Below, one piece after another: positions 11,911-21,420 of a stretch of 64,000 bases of DNA. Position 1 is the first letter of the stretch, and the number at the start of each line of letters is the position of its first letter. Under the pieces are notes generated by a model. That model made no database searches. It was not told the origin of the DNA and saw only the letters and a program-made list of their open reading frames with translations. This DNA is from Epiperipatus broadwayi (lineage: Eukaryota; Onychophora; Udeonychophora; Euonychophora; Peripatidae): NCBI GenBank assembly GCA_028023455.1, contig JAQFVV010012423.1, forward strand, positions 124,001 to 188,000. The letters run 5' to 3'. A program made the translations under genes and the position numbers.

Positions 11911-12440
11911 TATAAGGGATTTGAACTCAGACTTTCAAGTATCCTTCAGCTATCCACACTATATCATACAATTGATGCACATGACCACACACATATAGAA
12001 AAGATAAATAATCACCAATATTAGTATTTCGTGCTAAATCAGCACTCGTCAGTTGGTCCAGACTATCATCTCTCTCACACACATATAATCAGTGCTCAGT
12101 TTATATTAAAATAGCAATTCTTCACACTTTAATGGACAGGCTTCAATCTATTCCAACCTCCAACATTTCACCATCCATATCATTGAAAATCTGATGATGG
12201 AAAACCCAAATCCCATGCTGATGCCAACATTAATGCTATACCTATGTTGATCTCAAGTCACTTTGACCTCTCATGTATAGGACCTTATCCATTTAAATAC
12301 ATAGAAGATGGATGGTAAATATTTGAAAACCAGGCACTCTTCACAAACCTGTAGCTTAACTGTAAATATAAGGGATTTGAATTCAGACTTTCAAGTATCC
12401 TTCAACTATCCACACTATCTCATACAACTGATACACATGA
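11911..12440 (-). repeat. Family A repeat, full unit plus partial second unit
   Basis: Family A is the commonest dispersed repeat here. Read on the minus strand, it contains CCAACTGA(C/T)GAGTGCTG, TTTAGCACGAAATA, TATTGGTGATTA(T)TTATC and, near one end, a GAGTTCAAATCCC block that resembles a Pol III B box. The first 76 bp (11911-11986) recur as a direct repeat at 12366-12440, 455 bp away, so the copy is one full unit followed by the start of another. The between-repeat region holds AAGCCTGTCCATTAAAGT-type and CATCAGCATGGGATTTGGG-type blocks, which are seen again in the copies at 15849-16515 and 40943-41385. No coding capacity. Confidence 0.8.
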
Positions 12441-12938
12441 CTTTTTATTACTTTTTTATTTATTTAAAAAAAATTCAAATCTTAAGAGATTTTTTTCCAA
12501 TGAGAACAGGATTTGAACTCTAATAAATACATTGGTATTAATGTGTCATTGTTTGCAATAAAACATTAAAAGTTTCAAAAATAGACAGATTATGAATATA
12601 AGTTGGGACATTACTGAATGAAATTAATTAGAGATTTAAACTTGTATGAAGTGTTTTATTAGAAATAATTTAATATTAAAATGAAATATGTGTATGTGTT
12701 TTGAAAATAAAAATAAATGTGTTTTACCGTATAAACATATGAGTCTGAAACATGAATGCTTCACAGAAAAGCAATATAGAGGCTTTAGTCCATACTTTGA
12801 AATTTGGATAGATGTATGTATGAACGTAAAATAGAAGTGATCGTAAGTAAAATATTTTGGGTGAAAAATCAAATATACGCCATAAGTATACGTATTAAAA
12901 AAATTAAGTGTTTGAAATAAAGCTGGGGTGGTCATGAT
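12441..12938. other. AT-rich sequence between repeats
   Basis: No feature recognised. The minus-strand open frame 12636-12935 (rich in Phe, His, Tyr) has no recognisable domain and is regarded as chance. Confidence 0.45.
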
Positions 12939-13112
12939 GCTAAAAGAGATGATAATAGATGAACAATTAAAATCATAAACTGGATCTCAAAAGATTATAA
13001 AGGGCATGTGAAAAATTATGTGTAAGATGAATGGATGAGATAAAGAAATTTATTGAAGTACTATGAAGAAAAAAGCTATGGATTGGAGAAACTGGTTGAA
13101 ACTTGGTGAGAC
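12939..13112 (+). mobile_element. RTE LINE fragment (3' part of the RT reading frame)
   Basis: Nucleotide-level match to the C-terminal coding part of the LINE at about 3205-3370: AGAGATGATAATAGATG, then ...AACTGGAT(C/T)(C/T)CAA(A/G)AGATT, then a GTGAGATGGATGGATGA-like block and GATTGGAGAAACTGG. It lacks the TGATGATG tail and everything upstream, so both ends are lost. It is too diverged to encode protein. Confidence 0.75.
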
Positions 13113-14372
13113 AATTATTTTGCTGTCAATTAAGAATGATTGAAAGTCATGAGATTGTTCTACCACATATAATACGCTTTGTAATGATAAAACTCTAACA
13201 TGTGTATTGTGACAGTATATAATAAGAGAGAGAGAGAGAGAGATAAACTTCATTGGTAGTACTATATATGATGATGAAGTCAGAAGATAGCAGATATTCA
13301 GAGCAGTAAGGAAATAGAGACAAATGCAATGATACTTTTCATTGCATCCAGTCACTTACAATATCTGAGTTTAAATTTAGCCAAAATATAATAGAAATAT
13401 GCACAAAGTATTTTTTTCTTATAAATGCAATAAACATTTCATAATAGCATATTAAATCTATGTATTATCTAAGTAGATCTTCTTGAAGTGCATTTAAATT
13501 TTGTGTATGCTATCATAAAACAGTTGGGTGCATAAATTAAATGCTCCATAACAATTACATCACTACTCCTCTAGTCGCCATACCCAATAGTGTAATATCT
13601 CAGGATTCCAATATGTATGAGACAAATTAATTATTTTTTATTTATATCTAAGCAAAAATATTTTATTATTTTAACTATAAAAAATGATAATAATATAAAG
13701 ACAAATTTAATAAATTCAACAAATATATTTATTAGAAAATCGATGCAAAGTACGTTAGACTTAATAAATTACAACAAAATTAAAATGCTCTCTGGTCCTT
13801 TATAATTTACTTTATATGAATTAACTGCAAAGATGATTAATATCAAATTGATATTTCATTCTTGGAACCTTAAAAAATATTAAAATACATAAGAATAAGT
13901 ATATGCAGGTGGGAAGTGAAGTGCAATATATACAAATAACATGGATGGATGGTGAATAATTCTAGTGAATTCAGATTGCCTCTGTAACAATTATATTTGC
14001 TTAAGATTGGCTGAATGTGTCATTTATCTTAAAAGAAATCAACAGGCATACTTGGAATAAACCTCAATGCTTTTGGAGATAGTCACAGCATTTTTGACTC
14101 AGATCTATTCCCTTTTTGTAGGTTAAAAAAATCTAAATATAATATTTAATAACTGCTATCTAATTTCAACAATAAATATATGAAGGGACATTTATGCCTA
14201 TCTTTTGCATGATTTCCCCTTTGATCAGATTCATTTAAGTAAAAGCCACATATTTTTGAGATTGAATATTTTATCTTTTGCATAATAAATATCTAATAAA
14301 TAAAGTAAAATTATACAAATTAAAAAAAAAAACGTGCTATTTTACAATAAAATATAAATATTGCTTTAATAT
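13113..14372. other. AT-rich sequence with a GA microsatellite
   Basis: Contains an (AG)n tract at 13225-13243. The open frames at 13050-13355 (minus) and 13617-13805 (plus) are low-complexity and match nothing known. No other structure seen. Confidence 0.45.
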
Positions 14373-14480
14373 TCACATAAATGTTCTGGACATTTATACA
14401 GAAAAGGAGTCTATATATTTTAAACTTAGCTTTTATTCATGCTTAGCATACTTTCGATATATAACAATATCATAATCATA
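14373..14480 (+). repeat. Family J repeat, single copy
   Basis: Matches the foldback arm at 10732-10850: CACATAAATGTTCTGGAC, a GCAGAAAA(A)..AGTCTAT block, and ATGCTTAGCAT(A/G)(C/G)TTTCG. Only one orientation is present, so this copy is either half a foldback or the ancestral single unit. Confidence 0.65.
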
Positions 14481-15848
14481 GAACTTTAAAAAAATTAACA
14501 AAAAACAATAGTAATAATAATAACAGCAAAATATATTTAAATTAAGACACAGACTTCTCAAGTGGTACTTTCATGCAAACATATATCATAGCCACACACA
14601 GTTTTAACTTTAGTTTAAATGAATATATCAAATATCATAACATGTTAATAATCGTTAATATTTTCTAGAATATCGAATTCAATTTTTTTGTAATCCAAAT
14701 AATAATAACAATAACAACAACAACAATAATAAAAATCTTTTAAGAATAGTTAATATATCTTGGTTTGATTTTATTTCACACTTTGAGAGTTAAGGAATAA
14801 TCTTTTTTTTTTTTAAACAAAAAATAACAAAAACATTAAGCATATAAATAAAATGTTCTCTCTTTTTTTTTAAAGAAAAAAAAAACAAGAATAAATAGTT
14901 TTTTTCATCTTAATAGTTTATCCCTGGCAATGATGACGATAATTTTCTTATGATTTCTTAAATGTCGAAACATTGGCATGCAGATCATGTAGATAACTGA
15001 TGTAGCATGAGTTTCTTTTGAGAAAATTATTAAACTTCATCTTAAATGGCTTAACAAAATATTAATAAGTGAAACAATTTATGCATATTAAATAACTTAA
15101 CTATTTTCAACAGTTAGTGTTATTATTACTCAGACTTCTATAAATTAAGTTTTTTTTATTCAAAAATTCATAACAATTAAATGTTAAACCACTATACATC
15201 ACATGATCACCATTGGAGAGTTTTGCCAGTTTTAAAATTCAATATTAAAAGAAATTTTCCTTTTAGTTTAATTTCATATTTAGCTGTCATGATTTAATTT
15301 GTTATCGACTTCAGTAAAGCATTGTGATTCAAGAGTGGATCAATCAGAAGGTATTGTCTATTCACACATCATTTTTATTTACAATTGATGATTAAGACAA
15401 AGAATGATCATTTTTGAGAAAAATTAACTTCTACTATATTAGTGGTATCAGGTCATAAAGAAATCAAGTCATAATAAACTTTAAACCAAATTTAAAAAAT
15501 AACTTTTGGTGTACAATTTTTCATCCTTTATATTTTTCCAGATGCTTTTAGAACATATTTTATTTATTTAGAATAAATAATCTCTAAATAATAGTTATTT
15601 AAATACCTTCAAATATGAATACATTTCACATAACAAACATTATCTCACACATATATAAAACTTAATGCATTTAAAGTAACATAATTTCAATAGTATTTTC
15701 TCTCTCATTCGCTTTATCATTATTTATAAATATTATTATCTTTTTTCAAAAAAATAAATAAAATGTTAGCCAAAAATAAGATTAAACTTCAAGAATATTA
15801 AGATAACTGTACACATACTATTAACTTGTCATTACTACTATTTTAACT
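14481..15848. other. AT-rich low-complexity sequence
   Basis: Contains an AAT/AAC-type trinucleotide tract at about 14699-14730 and several A or T homopolymer runs of 8-12 bases (14799-14815, 14863-14886). No gene, tRNA-like sequence or repeat shared with other parts of the window was found. Confidence 0.45.
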
Positions 15849-16235
15849 ATTTGAAAATCAGGCACTCTTCACAAACCTGAAGCTTAATTGTAAGTATAGG
15901 GGATTTGAACTCAGATTTTCAAGCACCCTTCAACTAACCACACTATCTCATACAACTGATACATGTAGAAAAGATAAGTAATCACCAATATATGTATTTC
16001 GTGCTAAATCAACACTCATCAGTTGGTCCAGATTATCATCACACACACACATATATATATAATCAATGCTCAGTTTGTATTAAGATAGCAAATCTTCATA
16101 CTTTAATGGACAGGCTTCAATCTACTGCAACCTCCAATTTTTCAACCATCCATATCATTGAAAATCTGATAATGAAAACCCAAATCCCATGCTGATGCCA
16201 ACATTACTCCATGCCCATGTTGACCTCAAGTCAGC
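15849..16235 (-). repeat. Family A repeat, minus-strand copy
   Basis: Carries the family A blocks in reverse: GGATTTGAACTCAGA near 15901, TATCTCATACAACTGATAC near 15943, CACTCATCAGTTGGTCCAGA at 16013, GTTTGTATTAAGATAGCAA near 16073 and CCAAATCCCATGCTGATGCC at 16180. The 28 bp before the unit (15852-15880, ending CACAAACCTGAAGCTTAA) are the same sequence that precedes the second unit at 12340-12365, which again suggests units arranged head to tail. Together with the next entry it makes an inverted pair. Confidence 0.78.
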
Positions 16236-16515
16236 TCCAGGTTTGTGAAGAGTGCCTGGTTTTCAAATATTTACACATCCCTCTTCTATGTATTTAAATG
16301 GATAAAGTCTTATGCATGAGGGGTCAGAATGACTTGAGGTTAACATGGGCATGGCAGTAATGTTGCATTCAGTATGGGTTTTGGATTTTCATCAGATTTT
16401 CAATGATATGGATGGCTGAAAAGTTGGAGGTTGGAGTATATTGAAGCCTGTCCATTAAAGTATGAAGATTTGCTATCTTAATATAAACTGAGCATTGATT
16501 ATATATATTATAACA
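16236..16515 (+). repeat. Family A repeat, plus-strand copy facing the previous one
   Basis: Starts CCAGGTTTGTGAAGAGTGCC and runs through TATGTATTTAAATGGATAAA, the GACTTGAGGTTAACATGGGC block, TTGAAGCCTGTCCATTAAAG and ACTGAGCATTGATTATATAT, stopping before the GATGAGTG part. It is inverted relative to 15849-16235, so transcripts across 15.85-16.5 kb could fold into a hairpin with arms of roughly 250 bp. The open frame on the minus strand at 16369-16569 is a by-product of the repeat; similar translated strings recur in other copies. Confidence 0.75.
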
Positions 16516-18124
16516 ATCTGGAGAAGAACAGCTTAATGTCATCTGCACCACAGGGCGCCATCTAGTCATTTGAACCTAGAAAAATTTATAAAGTAGGCAG
16601 ATACGTAAGCCAAAAAAATAATTTTTTTTTTCTTTAAATATTTTGATATCCGGTCATTAGCCCATTGTCACTAGCTCAATGGAACAGCAGAGATTTATAT
16701 TTCATAAATTCCCATCTAAGAATAATTTTTTAAAAAAAGAATAAAATAGGCCACTGCCAGTAATTAACATACAAACATTTATTTACGCACATATATATAA
16801 AATTTAACATTTTTATTTTAGAATAACTTTTACTTTGGATTTTAACTTGATTTTAGAATTTAAATTTACATTTTAATTTTTATAATATTATAAGTTTACA
16901 TTTTAATTTTTTATAAGTTTGCACAGATGGGTTTATAAAATGTGTTTTTAATATTGAGTATAGATCGGTTACATAGATTACACGGTCAAAAAACATTTCA
17001 AAATAAACATAAACAATCAAAATACAAAATCATCGATACCGTCAATTGCAGAGGGAAATTCATAAGTAACCCAATAGCATTCACCATAAGATGCTTGCAT
17101 TAACACCAATAACTTAAAAGACCTCCGAATAAATACATTTTAGATACTCACTGTAAGGTATCATTATTTATCGAATGTCTATATATTTTGATCAAATATG
17201 AAAACCCAAAACATAATTAACTGATAACGAATCCATGCAAGCGTCTATAAACAACTTAAATTTAATGCATTTTTATTTAGTGTCGAGTATGAATGGACTA
17301 CATATATTTGCATTTGAAGATAAAACATTCTATCCCTATTTAACCTTAGGCTAAAAGTTCACAGTCAAACTGGCATCAATCCATCTAATACATCGATGTA
17401 TTCAATGTAATATGAAATATGGCAACACAAAAAGTTAAGAGAAAAAATTGCCTCTCATCAGATAGGAATACTACATCTATCTGACAAGAAGAGCAATAAA
17501 AAAAATTCCATAGAAAGGAACTGCATTCTCCGTCTTATAATTTCTTCCATAGGCAAACAGAAGTGTGTGGCGTATACTAGCGATTCTGCCTGTAGCGAAT
17601 CTTGCATTACATCTACTAACTACACCAATATATCCAATCCATTGACCCAATTCAACAACAACACAAATAACCCAAGATTACCCTCCCCTAATATAACTTT
17701 ACAAATCTATACAGCCATTCATGCCCGACTTAATTTTAACATTGATATATTTTAATTTATTGGAAAACAGAAATCATAATAAAACTTAAAGAACAAAAAA
17801 TATAAATGGAAATGATTTATAAAAAAATACATCAAATAATACTATTAATAAAGGATTTAGTTTGGTCAGATAGGATTCTATTGCATTATTTACTAAAAGG
17901 TTTTAAAATTTAGAGTTCTTATTTTTTCAAGTGAATATAAAGTTCTTATGATTTTTAAAATGTCCCAACTTTATCCATTGCTTGCCATGAATGTGAATTC
18001 CCACGCCGTCCTAAAGGGGTTGATATTCTGTAGGCTGATTTATTTATCCATCGGAGGTTTTTGCTTTAACTGGTCCTCAATGTAGAAAATGATAGTTCCT
18101 TTCTCTTTCTTTCTTAGCAGAACT
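16516..18124. other. Repeat-poor sequence, no gene recognised
   Basis: Less monotonous than most of the window and free of the families seen elsewhere. The open frame 17567-17755 encodes a Ser/Thr/Asn-rich peptide without recognisable domain. I find no convincing exon. Confidence 0.45.
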
Positions 18125-18159
18125 GAAGGGATTGAAGAGTGCGTCTTTTCAATCCCTTC
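18125..18159. other. Perfect 12-bp stem hairpin
   Basis: GAAGGGATTGAA at 18125-18136 is exactly complementary in reverse to 18148-18159, with an 11-base loop. It sits in a C/T-richer stretch and belongs to no repeat family that I found. Function unknown; chance is possible at this length. Confidence 0.6.
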
Positions 18160-18296
18160 TCCTTCACCTCCGCACTAACCCATATCTGTCTACTCTTTGT
18201 AATAACTAATTAATTCTTTTATTTTCAAACCTTTCCTTTTATAATAATTTTGTGGATTAACTCAACATTACGTCATGATGGTGAAAACCTTTTCGT

Positions 18297-18368
18297 TGAG
18301 GTCCGATTTCCCGATGGATTTCTTTCATTTGCTGAGGTCTGATTTCCCGATGGATTTCTTTCATTTGC
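18297..18368 (+). repeat. Two tandem 36-bp units
   Basis: Unit 18297-18332 and unit 18333-18368 are identical except for one C/T difference (TGAGGTCYGATTTCCCGATG core). A CRE-like octamer TTACGTCA lies 22 bp upstream at 18268-18275. This could be a small duplicated regulatory segment or just a slippage duplication; the sequence alone does not decide. Confidence 0.75.
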
Positions 18369-18754
18369 TAAAAGTTTCTATTGTTTTTCCTCTCCTATCT
18401 GACCATTGTTTATACATTTAAATGCCCAAGGCTAGTTTACATTGACTAATTAAAACAATCATTTCCATTTTCTGATTACTTAATGTGTTTTCCAAAATTA
18501 AAGATATATTTTTATCTCTAAATCTTTTTAAGTTTTTTCTTTTAAAATATTTTTTTTATTTTTAATATAGTTTTATTTTAATAATAATTTTTTTATTATT
18601 ATCTGTGTGATTTTATATATATACGAGTTTAAGATGATTTTTTAATTTTCAATTTTCAACTCTTAAAAAAGAAGTCCTTATTTGTGAACTTTTATTCTTT
18701 TAATGTTTACTAATAAAAAACAATGTAACATATGTATGTGCCCGCCACAATATA
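18369..18754. other. T-rich sequence, nothing recognised
   Basis: Long T-rich stretches at 18480-18620 and a short (TA)n tract at 18752-18760. No feature supported. Confidence 0.45.
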
Positions 18755-18920
18755 TATATATGGGAGATGATAATCTGGACCAACTGATGAGTGCTGGTTT
18801 AGCACGAAATATGTGTATTGGTGATTACTTATCTTTTCTACATGTGTGGTCATGTGTATCAGTTGTATGAGATAGTGTGAATATTTGAAGGGTGCTTGGA
18901 AATCTAAGTTCAAATACCCT
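18755..18920 (+). repeat. Family A repeat, 3' part
   Basis: Begins near GGGAGATGATAATCTGGACC and continues through CCAACTGATGAGTGCTGG, TTTAGCACGAAATATG, GGTCATGTGTATCAGTTGTA and the terminal tRNA-B-box-like AAGTTCAAATACCC. It contains only the terminal third of the unit. The minus-strand open frame 18710-18913 is a translation of this repeat and not a gene. Confidence 0.78.
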
Positions 18921-19275
18921 GCACTTATTTTTATTTTATTAAATCTAAGTTTTATTTTATTTGTTTATATAATTAAATGTTTGCATACATAAAATGTACT
19001 TAAATAATTGGACATTTATAATAAAATCAAAAGAAAATATATATAATGTTAGCAATCTCAGATTTTTCAGCAAATTGAATGAAATAGTGATAGGACATAT
19101 CAGATCTTTCCAATGTATTAAAAATATAGTTTATAAGTATTCAATCTAGGTTATTTTTAATAAAAGAAATTATGTATAATAATAATATTTAGTTTTAAGC
19201 TAAACATTTTTTTTTTAAAATTTACTGTAAATATAGAAAGCCAACATGTACTTATAATATAAGTATATATAAATC

Positions 19276-20240
19276 TCACATGATCACCATTTCTTTTACT
19301 TGCTTATAACTGTTATTAAAATAGGCAAAACTCACTATACGCATTGCCACACACTGCAAGCTGGAGTAATCAATGGATGCCAGAAGGCTTATGCATAAGA
19401 CTAGTTTCTGGCTTGTGCCCTTCATCAGTGAAGAGCTTTGGATCTGAGGCACTGCACCTAGATCTTATTGCAACTCTCCAGCAGCCATATTTTATTTTAT
19501 TTAACTACAAAACTATGAGTCTTAAATTGAAAACACCTTAATATTTTAATCCAAGCTCAATAGTTTATATAGTTATATAGGTCTGAACTCAGTTCAGTAC
19601 CTATACCTTTTGGTATCTTTGGTTCTTTAATAACCATAGCCACCACTATCCTATTAGGCAGGATTAGTTTTAAGCCAATAAACATCACATGATCACCATT
19701 TCTTATGCTTGTTTATAACTGTTATTAAAACAGGCAAACTCACTATACATATTGCCACTTACTGCAAGCTAGAGTAATCAATGGATGTCAGAAGGCTTGT
19801 GCATAAGACTAGTTTCTGGTTTATGACCTTCATCAATGAGGAACCTTGGATTTGAAAGCACGGCACCTAGATCTTAGGACCTAATGCAACCCTCCAGCAG
19901 CCACTTTTTATCTCTACTTAACTACAAAACTATGAGTCTTAAATTGAAAACACCTTAATATTTTCAATCCAAGCACATTAGCTTATATAGTCATGTAAGT
20001 CTGAACTCAGTTCAGTACCTATACATTTTGAGATCTTTGATTCTTTAGTAACCATAGCCACCACTATCCCATTAGGCAGGATTGATTTTAAGCCAATAAA
20101 CATCACATGATCACCATTTCTTATGCTTGCTTATAACTCTTATTAAAACAGGCAAATGCACATGCCTTTTGGCATTCATTGTTTACCCTAGCTTACAGTG
20201 TGTGGCAATATGTATGAGTTTTACCTGTTTTAATAAGTAT
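19276..20240 (-). repeat. Family B repeat, tandem array
   Basis: Units of about 410-418 bp start at TCACATGATCACCATTTCTT (19276, 19685 and 20103). Each full unit contains GTAATCAATGGATG, AGACTAGTTTCTGG, CACCTAGATCTTA, CTCCAGCAGCCA, AACTCAGTTCAGTACCTATA and CACCACTATCC(C/T)ATTAGGC. Two units are nearly complete and a third is cut after about 60 bp, followed by a short inverted piece (GTGTGTGGCAATATGTATGA near 20200). Unit identity is high by eye. The other family B copies, at 27008-27690 and 40836-41890, are in the opposite orientation. No coding potential; the tandem arrangement is satellite-like. Confidence 0.82.
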
Positions 20241-20354
20241 ATATACATACATACAAGTATTCTATGTATCAATACAACACCAAGTTGTAATGTTGTAAAG
20301 ATTAGATTTATACCACTTTCCATTCACATATTTTTTTGATGAATTCCAATTTGA

Positions 20355-20560
20355 TAGTCTCATAGCATAGTGATTTAGTGTAACTATATGCCATGCTTAT
20401 GACTTGGAATTCAAGTTTGGTTTAGGAAAACCTATAAACTTTTTTTTAGGAATCCATATAGAATTGGTTAGTAAATGGATATCTAACTATTGTTGGTTAA
20501 AGAATAAAGATTAATCTGAATTGGGCAGATGAGTGTTGAAAATTTGACTACAAAACAAAC
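20355..20560 (+). mobile_element. tRNA-derived SINE-like element, family I, copy 1
   Basis: The head resembles a tRNA gene: AGCATAGTGATTTAGTGTAA (A-box region) and, 34 bp on, GACTTGGAATTCAAGTTTGG (B-box region). The body shares TTGGTTAGTAAATGGATATC, a TAACTATTGTTGGTTAA-like block and GGGCAGATGAGTG with the copies at 43961-44215 and 59320-59485 (minus). SINEs of this build are transcribed by RNA polymerase III and moved by LINE enzymes. The boxes are degraded here. Confidence 0.6.
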
Positions 20561-20680
20561 AAATATTATAATATACTTCAGACTTCATCATTAGTGAGTG
20601 GAACAATTTATTTCTATGAGTGCTTTGTGTACTCACTACTAGAATTTGCCATGTAAATTTATTTTTAATAATATCTTACC

Positions 20681-21420
20681 TTTGTTTGTATTTATATATT
20701 GGATTATTTCCATCACCTAATACAAGTATTGAATGTCTTTAGAAAAAATTAGCTTTATTTAAATATTCCAAATACCTTCAACTATTAGCAATATCACACA
20801 GGGTAGTATATGCACAACATTTAAAATGGTATTATTCTCCTATCTTTTTTAGGTGTTACTGGCCTGACCAGTGAGAGTACTAGTATGGGAATTGAACCTG
20901 GACTCTTAGATTCTTGAGTATTGAATTTTAAAATAATGCTCTAACCATTTGAGTCATCCTGACAAAGATAACAGTCAGTAGAAATTTCATATACTTATCT
21001 ATGAGATTCTTCCTGATTTCTCCACTTTTTTCTAAGAGCAATGTTGATTAGTGATTTCCATACATTATGTATAGTCACACTAGGTTGACTTATGGGATTG
21101 TTTACCATTGTCATGTGAGCAGTTTCTTTAAATTTTGCTCACATAACTATGGCAAAATTCAATACTCAAGAGTCTAAGAATTGAGGTTTGACTCCCATGT
21201 TAGTACTGTCACTGGTCAGGCCAGCAACACCTGAAGAAAAGAGAAGAATAATATCTCTCTAAACGGTGTGTGTATACTAACCTATGTGCTATTAATAACA
21301 GTTGATTGTATTTGGAATATTTAAATAAAGTTAAATTTTTCTAAAGACATTCAATACTCATATTAGATGATGGAAATAGTCCTATATATAACTAAAACAC
21401 CATCATCACAAACCTTCAGG
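20681..21420. mobile_element. Family C palindromic element with divergent tRNA-like heads, copy 1
   Basis: The left arm starts TTTATATATTGGATTATTTC and the right arm ends with the inverted form (GATGATGGAAATAGTCC...). The arms carry inverted copies of GTGTTACTGGCCTGACCAGT/GTCAGGCCAGCAACACC. On the minus strand the left arm holds TGACTCAAATGGTTAGAGC (A-box-like) and GGTTCAATTCC (B-box-like, 10 of 11 positions of the consensus), so that half looks tRNA-derived. The right arm lacks the A-box part, jumping from the centre straight to ATTCAATACTCAAGAG, so this copy has an internal deletion. The full form is at 49885-50850. Confidence 0.78.

Noticed and set aside
12636-13355. Two minus-strand open frames of about 100 codons
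   Set aside because: Low-complexity Phe/His/Tyr/Ser content; the second overlaps a recognisable plus-strand LINE fragment.
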